A stretch of DNA of 64,000 nucleotides from Paenibacillus plantarum (GTDB lineage Bacteria; Bacillota; Bacilli; Paenibacillales; NBRC-103111), in the NCBI RefSeq assembly GCF_013141695.1, contig NZ_WHNY01000005.1:62001-126000 (forward strand), written 5' to 3'. The notes below the pieces were generated by a model. It was given only the letters and a program-made list of their open reading frames with translations. It was not told where the DNA came from and ran no database searches. Positions 33,973 through 43,290 of this stretch are shown piece after piece. Positions within the stretch are counted from its first letter, which is position 1. Every line of letters starts with the position of its first letter. Both the position numbers and the translations under genes were made by a program.

Positions 33973-35589
33973 ATGAAATACAAATGGTCAAAAGCTTCAC
34001 TAGGATTAGTGTTAGGCATGTCAGTTGCGCTTGTAGGCTGCAGTTCAGACAAAGGTACACCAGAGGCAAGCGGCAAGTCGGAAGGATCTGTACCGTCCAA
34101 TATGAACGTGAGCGGCTTCCCGATCGCCAAAGAGAAGCTGACGCTAAATATTGCGGGGTTTAAGCCGCCTTCAGGCAAGGATTTGAACGACTACAAGCTA
34201 TTCCAGGATATAGAGGCTACGACAAACCTTCATATTAATTGGAATTTGACCCCGGGCAGCAGTTGGACAGAGAAGAAGAACCTCTTGTTCGCCGGCGGCG
34301 AGCTGCCTGACGCTTTCTATGCGCACGGTATTCTCAGCGAAGACACGGATATTGTGAAGTACGGTTCTCAGGGTATTCTCATTCCGCTTGAGGATTTGAT
34401 CGAGAAATATGCCCCTAATATGAAGAAGATTCTGCAAGATAATCCGACCTATAAAAAGCAATTAACCGCGCCTGATGGGCACATTTATTCGTTGCCTACG
34501 ATCGACGAAAGCTATTCGCGGACGAAATCGACGATGTTTATCAATAAAAAGTGGCTTGATCAATTAAAGTTGCCTATGCCGACAACGACCGACGAGCTTT
34601 ATAAAACGCTAAAAGCTTTTAAAGAGAACGATTTAGGCGGTAACAGCAAGAAGGATCAAATCCCGCTATCGTTCCTACAAAACTGGAACAGTGATGTCAA
34701 TTCCTTCTTCGGCGCCTTCGGACGAATTGATCGCGATGTACATAAAGCGGGCAATAATCACCTAGCTGTTGAAAATGATAAAGTTATTTACACGGCGGTA
34801 CAGCCGGAGTACAAGGCGGCCATTGAATATTTCAACAAGCTTTTCGCCGAAGGCTTGGCAGATCCAGAAAGCTTTACACAGGACGGCAAGGTGCTCACGG
34901 CCAAAGAAAGCAAAGGGCTTGTAGGCGTCGTGTTCGATTGGAATCCAGCCAACCAGGACTATGTATCGCTACCGCCGCTGAAAGGACCTAACGGTAAGGA
35001 TCCGGTATGGGCGGAATATGCAAACGGTATTTTGCTGCGAGGTTCATTCGCCATTACGAACAAGAATCAACATCCGGAAGCAACGATTCGCTGGATTGAC
35101 TACACCTATGATCCGAAAATTTCCATGCAAATGAGCAGAGGGGTTATCGGAGGCGACAGCTTAAAAGAGCGCTCGGATGGTAAATACGATGCGATTGCCC
35201 TTCCGCAAGGAGCTAACTCGGAAGACTTCATGAAAGTGCCGCCAACCGCTTATTCTGTCTGGGCACTCACCAAATCTGTCAGCGATAAGGTCGTGCCGCC
35301 TCCACAGACGTCAATTCGCTCGAAGGTCGACATCGACAATCTATACGGCAAGTACCTGGTTGACAATGCGTTCCCGAAAACGTATTTCACGGCAGAAGAA
35401 AGCGATCAGATTTCCCGCTACTTGACGGACATCGATGCCTACGTAAGTAAAATGTACGCGAAATGGATGCTTTCCGGTGGTATCGACAAAGAGTGGGACG
35501 ATTATGTGAAAAAGCTGAACGACATGGGTATGGATAAAATGGTAAAAATTTACCAACAAGTTTACGATCGGTATAAATCAACGAAATGA
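33973..35589 (+). CDS. Extracellular sugar-binding lipoprotein, LplA/YtcQ-like
   Basis: A 538-residue binding protein with a lipobox (LVGC at about residue 23), then a Gly/Ser linker and the long-form solute-binding domain (NLHINWNLTPGSSWTEKKNLLFAGGELPDAF in the N-lobe). The length (over 500 residues) is typical for LplA-type proteins that bind oligosaccharides. It presumably captures the lyase- or hydrolase-generated uronic acid oligomers outside the cell. Its stop overlaps the next sulfatase start (ATGA), showing tight coupling of uptake and desulfation. Confidence 0.9.
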   Translation: MKYKWSKASLGLVLGMSVALVGCSSDKGTPEASGKSEGSVPSNMNVSGFPIAKEKLTLNIAGFKPPSGKDLNDYKLFQDIEATTNLHINWNLTPGSSWTEKKNLLFAGGELPDAFYAHGILSEDTDIVKYGSQGILIPLEDLIEKYAPNMKKILQDNPTYKKQLTAPDGHIYSLPTIDESYSRTKSTMFINKKWLDQLKLPMPTTTDELYKTLKAFKENDLGGNSKKDQIPLSFLQNWNSDVNSFFGAFGRIDRDVHKAGNNHLAVENDKVIYTAVQPEYKAAIEYFNKLFAEGLADPESFTQDGKVLTAKESKGLVGVVFDWNPANQDYVSLPPLKGPNGKDPVWAEYANGILLRGSFAITNKNQHPEATIRWIDYTYDPKISMQMSRGVIGGDSLKERSDGKYDAIALPQGANSEDFMKVPPTAYSVWALTKSVSDKVVPPPQTSIRSKVDIDNLYGKYLVDNAFPKTYFTAEESDQISRYLTDIDAYVSKMYAKWMLSGGIDKEWDDYVKKLNDMGMDKMVKIYQQVYDRYKSTK

Positions 35590-37028
35590 GTGGGAAGCCG
35601 AACATCATTGTGATACTGGCCGATGACATGGGGAGTTGGGCTCTAGGCTGCGCGGGCAACAACGAAATTCACACTCCGAATCTCGATCGGCTTGCAGCCG
35701 AAGGGATGCGATTCGATCATTTTTTCTGCACGTCGCCGGTATGTTCGCCGGCGCGTGCTTCTATATTGACTGGCCGTATGCCGTCGCAGCACGGCGTTCA
35801 TGACTGGATTTGCTCGGGCAATGTGACTCGGAGTGAATTGCGGGAAGAGGTGCAAGGCAAGCCGATTTTTGCTGACGAGCGTACAGCTATTGAATATTTG
35901 GCTGGTCAACTGACCTATTCGGAGCTGTTAGCCGAAGCTGGTTATGCTTGTGCTTTGAGCGGGAAATGGCATCTGGGCGCAAGCGCGGTCCCGCAGAAAG
36001 GCTTCGAACGCTGGTTTTCCATCGCCAGAGGCGGATGCTCGTATATGAAGCCTGATATGGTGGAAAATGGCGAGGTTACACTAATGGATGGCTATGTGAC
36101 AGATTTGATTACGGATCGGGCACTGGACTTTCTGAATGAAATTTCCCAGCAAGACAATCCTTTTTATTTGAGTGTTCACTATACAGCCCCACATTCTCCT
36201 TGGGATCGCTCTGAGCACCCAGAGTCCTATGTGTCCATGTATGAGGACTGCCCGTTCGACTCTGTTCCTGAGCTGCCGCTGCACGTGAATCAAATCACTT
36301 CTGCACCGCATGGCGAAGGTGAACGCCGTAAGGAGTTGCTTCGCGGCTATTATGCATCTGTTACGGCTATGGATGATGGCATCGGCAGAATCATCGCAAG
36401 GCTGGAGGAACAGGGATTAAGGGAGCAGACACTCATTATTTTTACGGGCGATAACGGTATGAATATGGGGCATCACGGCATTTGGGGTAAAGGCAATGGA
36501 ACGTTCCCACTCAATATGTTTGATACGTCCGTTAAGGTTCCCGCCATCTTCAGTCACCCTGGCGTAATCCCTGCCGGAGTTGTTCGTAGTGAACTGGTTA
36601 GTCAATATGATTTGTTTCCTACGCTGCTGGCCTATGCGGGATTATCCAATCCCGATCCGTACCCGCTGCCGGGTCGCAGCGTTCTTTCGCTATTGCGAGG
36701 AGAAGAGGACGACGGCCATGAGGATATTGTCATTTATGACGAATACGGACCGGTTCGTATGATCCGCACCCAAGCTTGGAAATATGTGCATCGTTATCCT
36801 TACGGTCCACACGAGTTATATGATTTGAACAATGATCCGAATGAGGATGTGAACCGGATTGATGATGCCGCATGCGAGTCGGTGTTGAAAGATTTGCGAC
36901 GAAGACTCGGGGAATGGTTCGGGAAATACACAGATCCAAGCAAGGATGGCCGGATTGCACCCGTGACAGGAAACGGCCAGTTAGCACCGCTTGGGGTGGG
37001 GATTACCGAAGGCAGCGCCTTTAAGTAA
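35586..37028 (+). CDS. Sulfatase, Cys-type (1 of 2), no signal peptide
   Basis: A 480-residue type I sulfatase. KPNIIVILADDMG at the start supplies the metal-binding Asp pair. C53 in SPVCSPARASILTGR is the C-x-P-x-R residue converted to formylglycine. GKWHLG supplies a conserved Lys and His, and FTGDNGMNMGHHG the second metal site. No signal peptide is present and the ATG overlaps the binding-protein gene, so it probably acts in the cytoplasm on imported sulfated oligosaccharides. The closest functional class (for example GlcNAc-6- or GalNAc-sulfatase) cannot be read from sequence. Confidence 0.9.
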   Translation: MSGKPNIIVILADDMGSWALGCAGNNEIHTPNLDRLAAEGMRFDHFFCTSPVCSPARASILTGRMPSQHGVHDWICSGNVTRSELREEVQGKPIFADERTAIEYLAGQLTYSELLAEAGYACALSGKWHLGASAVPQKGFERWFSIARGGCSYMKPDMVENGEVTLMDGYVTDLITDRALDFLNEISQQDNPFYLSVHYTAPHSPWDRSEHPESYVSMYEDCPFDSVPELPLHVNQITSAPHGEGERRKELLRGYYASVTAMDDGIGRIIARLEEQGLREQTLIIFTGDNGMNMGHHGIWGKGNGTFPLNMFDTSVKVPAIFSHPGVIPAGVVRSELVSQYDLFPTLLAYAGLSNPDPYPLPGRSVLSLLRGEEDDGHEDIVIYDEYGPVRMIRTQAWKYVHRYPYGPHELYDLNNDPNEDVNRIDDAACESVLKDLRRRLGEWFGKYTDPSKDGRIAPVTGNGQLAPLGVGITEGSAFK

Positions 37029-37050
37029 CACAAGTGGGAGAGATGCAGCA

Positions 37051-38448
37051 ATGAAAAGACCTAACTTGGTCTATGTGTTCCCAGATCAACTGAGGCAGCA
37101 GTCACTGGGCTTCATGCATGCGGATCCGGTCATCACGCCGAATCTGGACGGTTTTAGCCAAGAAAGCTTGGTGCTCGATAATGCGCTTAGCAACTTTCCA
37201 ATTTGCAGCCCTTACAGAGGCATGCTATTTACGGGGAAATATCCGTATTCTACTGGGGTTATTGCAAACTGCAACAGCAACCGAAATGTCTACGGCGTAT
37301 ATCTGAAAAAATCCGAGCGTTGCATTTCCGATGTGTTGAGTGAGCAGGGATTTGAGACGGGCTACATTGGGAAATGGCATCTAGATCCTGTAGAACCATC
37401 CCAAGCGTCTCTGACAGAGGGGTTCAGAGAAGACGGCGTGCTGTGGGACTCATATACGCTGCCAGAGCGGAGACACAATTTTCACTTTTGGCATGCTTAC
37501 GGTGCTAGTGACAATCATCTGGATCCGCACTACTGGGAGAATGAAGATGCTATTGAGGACAGGCGGAAGCCAGGCGAATGGTCCGTCAAGCATGAAACCG
37601 ATGTAGCTGTTCAATATATTAGGAATGCAGATGGCAAGTATCGGGATAACGATAAGTCCTTTGCTCTATTCGTTGCTTATAATCCCCCACATCCGCCCTT
37701 CGATCAGGTACCTGACAACTATGTGGCAATGTATGAAGGAAAAAGCGCTGAGGATTTATTGGTTAGACCGAATGTGACCGATCAAACGCCGGAAGCGTTG
37801 TCACGTATCGGATCCCGTCCCCACGATGGCTTGAAGTATGGCAAGGAACATGTTAAAAATTATTTTGCGGCCATTACAGGGGTTGACGATCAGTTCCGAA
37901 GAATCTTGGAAGCCATCGAACAAAAGGGGATAAAGGACGATACGATTGTTGTCTTTACATCAGACCATGGTGATATGATGGGGAGTCATAACTTAGCTGG
38001 AAAACCACATTGGTATGCGGAGTGCTTTAAAGTCCCTTTCTTGATTAGGTATCCGGGGAAAATTAAACCTAGCCGAGCAGATTTTATTTTCAATGTTCCG
38101 GATATTATGCCGACTTTGCTAGGCATGATGGGGCTTGCCGATCACATCCCTGATGATTGTGAGGGAGATAACAAGATGGGCTATTTCTACGGGGTCGAGC
38201 ATGGGGAGACAATAGGCTTATTCATTAATCCGTTTACGAATATGCGGGGTTTGAAGACTAGGCAATACACGTTTCTAGTTAGCAAAAACTATGCAGAGCA
38301 AGAATCTTATCTGTTATACGATGATTTGAGCGATGAGTATCAGTTGAACAATATCGCAAATGAACAGGAAAACATCCATGTTGTACAGGCGTTAAGAGAT
38401 CAACTGGATGTTGCTTTGGCAGCGACTCGGGATATATGGAATGATTAG
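37051..38448 (+). CDS. Sulfatase, Cys-type (2 of 2), no signal peptide
   Basis: A 465-residue type I sulfatase, divergent from its neighbour. KRPNLVYVFPDQLRQQSLG opens the domain, C52 in FPICSPYRGMLFTGKYP is the formylglycine site, IGKWHLD holds Lys and His, and FTSDHGDMMGSHN holds the second metal site. ATG 37051 has GGGAGAG eight bases upstream, so the gene does not overlap its neighbour although the frame is open earlier. The two different sulfatases suggest two sulfate positions on the substrate. No maturase gene is seen in the window. Confidence 0.9.
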   Translation: MKRPNLVYVFPDQLRQQSLGFMHADPVITPNLDGFSQESLVLDNALSNFPICSPYRGMLFTGKYPYSTGVIANCNSNRNVYGVYLKKSERCISDVLSEQGFETGYIGKWHLDPVEPSQASLTEGFREDGVLWDSYTLPERRHNFHFWHAYGASDNHLDPHYWENEDAIEDRRKPGEWSVKHETDVAVQYIRNADGKYRDNDKSFALFVAYNPPHPPFDQVPDNYVAMYEGKSAEDLLVRPNVTDQTPEALSRIGSRPHDGLKYGKEHVKNYFAAITGVDDQFRRILEAIEQKGIKDDTIVVFTSDHGDMMGSHNLAGKPHWYAECFKVPFLIRYPGKIKPSRADFIFNVPDIMPTLLGMMGLADHIPDDCEGDNKMGYFYGVEHGETIGLFINPFTNMRGLKTRQYTFLVSKNYAEQESYLLYDDLSDEYQLNNIANEQENIHVVQALRDQLDVALAATRDIWND

Positions 38449-38499
38449 TCCACCTAGGCACGCTGCTGATCCAATTCGTTACCCAAGGAGGAAAGATGG

Positions 38500-39537
38500 A
38501 TGTTAGCTAACCAAATGCTGCCCTCGCCACGATCAGGTGGATTCCGAATGGATGACTACTGGGTATGGTGCGGTTCTGTTGTGAAGGGCGAGGATGACCG
38601 CTATCATATGTTTGCTTCCAGATGGCCTAAATACCTGCCGATGCATCCGGGCTGGCTAGTCGCGTCAGAGGTGGTGCGAGCCGTTTCGGACACGCCTGAA
38701 GGACCTTATCAATTTGAAGAAGTGGTTCTTCCTTTCAGAGGAGCGGAATACTGGGACGGCAGAAGTACGCATAACCCGCATATCGTGAAGCATCAGGATA
38801 CGTATATTTTATACTATATGGGGTCCACGCACCCATTTATGGATGTATCGCCTGAAGAGGCAGAGACCTATGATCTTCATGATCCAAGATGTATCGTAGC
38901 GCGAGCCAATAAGCGGATTGGCATTGCTGTTTCCAAGAGTGTATACGGGCCGTGGGAACGCATGGACTCTCCTATCTTACAGCCAAGACCGGATAAGTTC
39001 GATAATTTCTTCACCTCTAATCCTGCGCCGTGCATTCATGAAGATGGATCCGTACTTCTGGTGTATAAGACTAGAACCTACAAATCTAGGCCGTATTCTA
39101 CCTTTTTACACAGTCAAACCATGTCGTTTGGGGTTGCGAAGGCCGATCATTACAGGGGACCGTATACGGCTTTAGCAGATGAGACTGTGTTTCCAACAGA
39201 TAAATTCTGCTTGGAGGATCCTTTTATTTATCAGGTGCCCGGCGGCTATGAAATGATCGCGAAGGATATGATTGGCAACATTTGCGGTGAATATCATGGC
39301 GGAATTCTGGCAAGTTCACAGGATGGGATACACTGGGAAGCTCTTGAGGGAGAAAAGTCATACTCTCGGAGTATCAAGTGGGATGATGGCAAGGAACAGG
39401 TCATGGGGAGCCTGGAGCGGCCGTTTATTTTATTTGAAAATAATGAACCCACCCATATGTTTTTTGCGACAGCTGACGGCCCTGGAGAATTTACAAGTGC
39501 CGCGAATACATGGAATATGGTCATTCCTTTGAAATAG
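38500..39537 (+). CDS. Five-bladed beta-propeller glycoside hydrolase, GH43/GH117-like
   Basis: A 345-residue protein with repeated blade motifs: WVWCGSVVKGEDDRYHMFAS, STHNPHIVKHQDTYILYYMGS, VSKSVYGPWERMDSP and FCLEDPFIYQVPGGYEMIAKD. These fit the GH43/GH32/GH117 propeller superfamily. The exact family and catalytic acids are not certain. No signal peptide is present. AAGGAGG lies just before the ATG. It is the last gene of the transporter-sulfatase operon and is followed by a terminator. It could release a terminal or anhydro sugar from desulfated oligosaccharides. Confidence 0.7.
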   Translation: MLANQMLPSPRSGGFRMDDYWVWCGSVVKGEDDRYHMFASRWPKYLPMHPGWLVASEVVRAVSDTPEGPYQFEEVVLPFRGAEYWDGRSTHNPHIVKHQDTYILYYMGSTHPFMDVSPEEAETYDLHDPRCIVARANKRIGIAVSKSVYGPWERMDSPILQPRPDKFDNFFTSNPAPCIHEDGSVLLVYKTRTYKSRPYSTFLHSQTMSFGVAKADHYRGPYTALADETVFPTDKFCLEDPFIYQVPGGYEMIAKDMIGNICGEYHGGILASSQDGIHWEALEGEKSYSRSIKWDDGKEQVMGSLERPFILFENNEPTHMFFATADGPGEFTSAANTWNMVIPLK

Positions 39538-39590
39538 GATGAATAAGGTTAGGGCATCAAATACTACATACAAATCACATAAGAGCGTTG

Positions 39591-39620
39591 AAACGGCAGC
39601 CAGCATTGGCTGCCGTTTTC
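39591..39620 (+). terminator. Intrinsic terminator
   Basis: AAACGGCAGCCA, a GCAT loop, TGGCTGCCGTTT and one further T. It closes the operon that starts at 32095. Confidence 0.8.
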
Positions 39621-39755
39621 CATGGGAAGCTGATTTGGTTATGAGAGTGTCATCATATACCTATCGGATGTCGTTATAAACCTATAACATTGCTCGCGCC
39701 ATTTTTTATAATTAGAGGAGAATGAAGAATCAGGAATGCTAGGAGGTTTACTAGG

Positions 39756-42665
39756 ATGATGTTGACGAATTGGCAGGCAAAGTGGATATGGGGCGAAGGG
39801 GAAGAGAGCCCGAGGAATGAATGGAGATGCTTTCGCAAATCGTTCACGGTTCCAGCTGGTGAAGGTGGAAGTGACGGCTATTCACTCCGAATTACGGCGG
39901 ATTCGAGATACGTTCTTTATGTGAATGGCACGCAAGTCGGGCGGGGGCCGGTTCGTTCTTGGCCTTTTGAACAGTCTTATGATACGTATGAAATTGGACA
40001 TTTGCTGCAACCAGGCGAAAGCAATACGGTAGCAGTTTTCGTGAACCATTTCGGCGTTGCAACCTTTTACTATGTGCGAGGGCGCGGTGGATTGTTGGCG
40101 GAATTGAACGATTCCGAGGGAAATGTGCTCGCAGCGACGGATGCTACGTGGATCACTTCTTTACATCAGGGGCATCATACCCGCTCATCGCGAGCATCCT
40201 GTCAGCACGCCTTTGCGGAATATGTGGATGCCTCATTATGGGATTCGGCATGGACAGGGCAGGTGTATGACACGGCAGACTGGACGAGTTCCGTTGTGCT
40301 CGGCCCTGTCGGCATGGAGCCATGGATCGCGTTAAAGCCGCGTGACATACCGCTGCTGACAGAGGAAATCATTGCACCCGTTCGGGTTGAATCACTTGCG
40401 AAGGTAAAGTCATTTCAAGTCACTGCGACCCTTGATGTCCGTAACGCTTGGATAGACGGAAGTGAGGATCATGCGAATCGCATTCGATTTCTAGGCTACG
40501 CAGCAACCTTGATTCGTTCCACCCAAGCGGGTCAGGCAACTATAGGGTTCTTTCAAGATAGGGAGTGTTTAAAGGCACTGTCTCTGAATGGCGAGTGGAT
40601 CGATAGTGCTCAGATGTACGGCTCTGCTCCAGAACGCTATGTCGATATCGACCTGCAAGCAGGAGACAATCTGCTGTTCATCGACGTGTCGAGTGATATT
40701 CATACGGGTAAGCTCCAGATCGGCTTATATGCGGAAGATGACAATGTAGTGTCGTTTCAAGCACCTGCCCCATCAAGTAGCGAGCTGACTTCGGAATGGC
40801 TGCGAATTGGACCATTTGACGCTGTTGAGCTGCTGGATCACCAACACGTGCGTACACTGGATTGGGAACATCCTGCCTATCTGGAGTTCCGCGACAAGGT
40901 GAGAAGTGTAGAAGATTTGCGCGCATACCAAGAGTGGATCAAGCCGATAGATTCTAAATATGTGTCTGAGGTTGATGTGTTCGTTCTGAGTGTTTGGAGA
41001 AAAGAAAACATTCGGTACGCTGTTCCTGCCCAATTGCAGAATGCGGTCATTCCGCACGCTGAAGCAGCGATTGTACCTGTATTTGAAGGATATGATACCG
41101 AGGTACTCTTCGATTTAGGGAAGGAATACTCCGGTTACTTAAGCTTTGAAGTAGAAGCGGATGAGGGCGTTGTACTGGATTGGTATGGCTTCGAATATAT
41201 GTCTGGTGAGTACAGGCAGGATATGTTCGGGCTTGACCATACGCTCAGATATGTATGTAAGGCTGGCCGTCAGCGTTATGAAACACCGATTCGCCGAGGT
41301 TTCCGGTATGTTTCTCTAACTGTACGGGGTGCGCAGAAACCGATCAAGCTCTATAGCGTCAACATGATACAGAGTAATTACCCTGTAGCGGAAGTAGGAC
41401 AGTTTACGTGCTCCGATGAACTCCTGAATGATATCTGGGAAATCTCCCGGCACACGACGAAGCTATGTATGGAAGATACATTCGTAGACTGTCCGGCATA
41501 TGAGCAGGTATTCTGGGTGGGGGACAGCCGGAATGAGGCGCTTGTCAGCAACTATCTATATGGGGTGCAGGATATTCTCAAGCGCTGTTTGAGGCTTGTG
41601 CCAGGTTCCAGTCACCAAACCCCGCTATTCGCGGACCAAGTACCGAGCGGGTGGAGCAGTGTGATCCCGAACTGGACGTTCTTCTGGGCGATTGCTTGTG
41701 CGGAATACTATGAACAAACTGCGGATGAAGCATTCGCTGCAGAGATGTACGGGCATATCCAATTCACCTTGCAACATTATCTAGCGAAGATCGATGATCG
41801 GGGTCTCTTTGCAGTCAAAGGCTGGAATCTGCTCGACTGGTCGCCGATCGATCAACCAAATGACGGCATTGTGTCTCATCAGAATATGTTTCTCGTGCAT
41901 ACCCTTAGAGTTGGAGCTCGTATGGCTCGAATATCGGGGGATCAAGCGGGAGCATCTTCGTTCGATGAAGCGGCACTAAATCTGGAGACAGCGATCAATG
42001 AACATCTCTGGGACGCTGACAAATTGGCGTACATCGATTGTATCCATGCCAATGGAAGGCGCTCCGATGTGCTGAGTATGCAAACACATGTTGTAGCTTC
42101 GCTAACGGGTGTAGCACAAGGTGACAGGAAAGCGATCATTGACAGCTACCTTGTGTCCCCGCCGGACAATTTTGTCCAAATTGGCAGCCCGTTTATGTCG
42201 TTCTTCTATTATGAAGCACTAGCTAAATTAGGAGAAGTCGAACGTGTGCTTGGGGATATTCGTCATAATTACGGTATGATGATTCGAAATGGGGCGACAA
42301 CTTGCTGGGAACAGTATCCTAATTTTTTCGAAAATCGTGCGAATCCCGACATGCTTACGCGCAGCCATTGTCATGCTTGGTCTTCCGCTCCGGCGTACTT
42401 CTTGGGAAGGGAAGTGCTTGGCGTACGAAGTCTCGCACCAGGTTGGACAGAGGTGGAAATCGCGCCAGTACCAAGCGGTTTGACGTGGGCGAAGGGCAGT
42501 GTCCCGCATCCTGCTGGGGGAAGAATCGACGTGGCTTGGACACTGGACGAATCCACCAAAACGATAGTACTTCACATCAGTTATCCAGAGAGCATAGCTG
42601 TTCGTGCTTCTGTGCCTGAAGGCTACACAGGCATCATACATGAAACAAAGCTAGCGCTTCTATAG
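39756..42665 (+). CDS. Alpha-L-rhamnosidase-like glycoside hydrolase (GH78-type), cytoplasmic
   Basis: A 969-residue multidomain enzyme. N-terminal beta-sandwiches with LRITADSRYVLYVNGTQVGRGP are typical of GH78 carbohydrate-binding modules. The alpha/alpha-barrel contains DTFVDCPAYEQVFWVGDSRNEA near residue 575, the most characteristic GH78 stretch with its acidic residues, then SVIPNWTFFWA and NGATTCWEQYPNFFE. No signal peptide is seen. AGGAGG precedes the ATG. It forms its own transcript, between two terminators. Its target bond may be rhamnose or a related deoxy sugar; neighbouring sulfatases raise the possibility of sulfated rhamnose-containing glycans. Confidence 0.75.
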   Translation: MMLTNWQAKWIWGEGEESPRNEWRCFRKSFTVPAGEGGSDGYSLRITADSRYVLYVNGTQVGRGPVRSWPFEQSYDTYEIGHLLQPGESNTVAVFVNHFGVATFYYVRGRGGLLAELNDSEGNVLAATDATWITSLHQGHHTRSSRASCQHAFAEYVDASLWDSAWTGQVYDTADWTSSVVLGPVGMEPWIALKPRDIPLLTEEIIAPVRVESLAKVKSFQVTATLDVRNAWIDGSEDHANRIRFLGYAATLIRSTQAGQATIGFFQDRECLKALSLNGEWIDSAQMYGSAPERYVDIDLQAGDNLLFIDVSSDIHTGKLQIGLYAEDDNVVSFQAPAPSSSELTSEWLRIGPFDAVELLDHQHVRTLDWEHPAYLEFRDKVRSVEDLRAYQEWIKPIDSKYVSEVDVFVLSVWRKENIRYAVPAQLQNAVIPHAEAAIVPVFEGYDTEVLFDLGKEYSGYLSFEVEADEGVVLDWYGFEYMSGEYRQDMFGLDHTLRYVCKAGRQRYETPIRRGFRYVSLTVRGAQKPIKLYSVNMIQSNYPVAEVGQFTCSDELLNDIWEISRHTTKLCMEDTFVDCPAYEQVFWVGDSRNEALVSNYLYGVQDILKRCLRLVPGSSHQTPLFADQVPSGWSSVIPNWTFFWAIACAEYYEQTADEAFAAEMYGHIQFTLQHYLAKIDDRGLFAVKGWNLLDWSPIDQPNDGIVSHQNMFLVHTLRVGARMARISGDQAGASSFDEAALNLETAINEHLWDADKLAYIDCIHANGRRSDVLSMQTHVVASLTGVAQGDRKAIIDSYLVSPPDNFVQIGSPFMSFFYYEALAKLGEVERVLGDIRHNYGMMIRNGATTCWEQYPNFFENRANPDMLTRSHCHAWSSAPAYFLGREVLGVRSLAPGWTEVEIAPVPSGLTWAKGSVPHPAGGRIDVAWTLDESTKTIVLHISYPESIAVRASVPEGYTGIIHETKLALL

Positions 42666-42676
42666 CAGGCAAGGGG

Positions 42677-42717
42677 TTGTCTCCTATGTATATTACATAG
42701 GGACAGCTCTTTTTTTG
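42677..42717 (+). terminator. Intrinsic terminator
   Basis: TTGTCTCCTATGT, an ATATT loop and ACATAGGGACA, followed by GCTC and seven T. Confidence 0.8.
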
Positions 42718-42729
42718 ACTAAACTTTAA

Positions 42730-42990
42730 CGCTTCGCGAATGATAAGAAAATAAGATTTGGTCCTCATGCGGGAGCACCTGTCTGTGTAGGATTGGTCAG
42801 CGGCACGAGGCTTCTGTCCAATGTCTACGAATACGAACTCGGCTGCGAGGGCCGGATCCTTCGCTGTCCTTGGCACGGCTGGGAGTTCGATCTGACGAAC
42901 GGCAAGCATTTGGCGGACCCGAACGTGAAGTTGCGTGGCTTTGAAGTACTCGTTGAGGTCGGGGAACTCTATATAATGTTAGCATCATAG
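42730..42990 (+). pseudogene. Remnant of a Rieske [2Fe-2S] protein gene, 5' part lost
   Basis: From 42763 the frame reads GPHAGAPVCVG and then CPWHGWEFDLTNGKHLADP. The second C-x-x-H iron-sulfur box is intact. The first box should be C-P-H but reads G-P-H, exactly where the homology to the family ends. A start codon with ribosome site is missing, and an in-frame stop lies at 42727. The frame then continues to a normal-looking C-terminus. I read it as a 5'-truncated gene that can no longer make a working Rieske protein. Confidence 0.7.
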
Positions 42991-43014
42991 TATTGAAATA
43001 AACTGTAGAGGTCA

Positions 43015-43054
43015 GAAAAAACCGGAGCCCCATGAGTACTAGGGGGTCCGGTTT
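43015..43054 (-). terminator. Intrinsic terminator of the omega-subunit gene
   Basis: On the minus strand AAACCGGA plus CCCCC pairs with GGGGC and TCCGGTTT, followed by further T to give a run of six. It lies 30 bp after the stop of the gene at 43084-43290. Confidence 0.85.
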
Positions 43055-43083
43055 AAAAACTGAAAGCCAGATACATGTGGTTA

Positions 43084-43290
43084 CTATTTTATCTCCGTCT
43101 CCGTTTTCTCAAAACCGATATAGTTGCCGTAAAGTTCTTCTAACGCAACCCCTACATGTTTGTGAGACTTTTGACCTTTCAAATCCGATTTTGCACCGTC
43201 ACGTAGAGATCTTGCTCTCATGGACGAAGCAACAACTAGCGAATACTTGCTACCAATTTCAAGTAGTTTATCAATTGAAGGATATAACAT
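43084..43290 (-). CDS. rpoZ: Orphan RNA polymerase omega subunit
   Basis: A 68-residue protein that begins MLYPSIDKLLEIGSKYSLVV and contains SSMRARSLRDGAKSD and SHKHVGVALEELYGNYI, the full RpoZ pattern (helix with R-A-R, then the VGxALEE segment that contacts beta prime). GAGGT lies seven bases before the ATG, and a strong terminator follows, so the gene looks alive. The usual rpoZ lies between gmk and coaBC; here neighbours are a Rieske remnant and an HTH gene. It is therefore either a second copy or a relocated single copy. Differences from standard omega may affect regulation. Confidence 0.88.
   Translation of the reverse strand: MLYPSIDKLLEIGSKYSLVVASSMRARSLRDGAKSDLKGQKSHKHVGVALEELYGNYIGFEKTETEIK

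Noticed and set aside
36991-37050. Earlier start of the second sulfatase overlapping the first
   Set aside because: The proper domain start (KRPNLVYVF) follows ATG 37051 with its own ribosome site.
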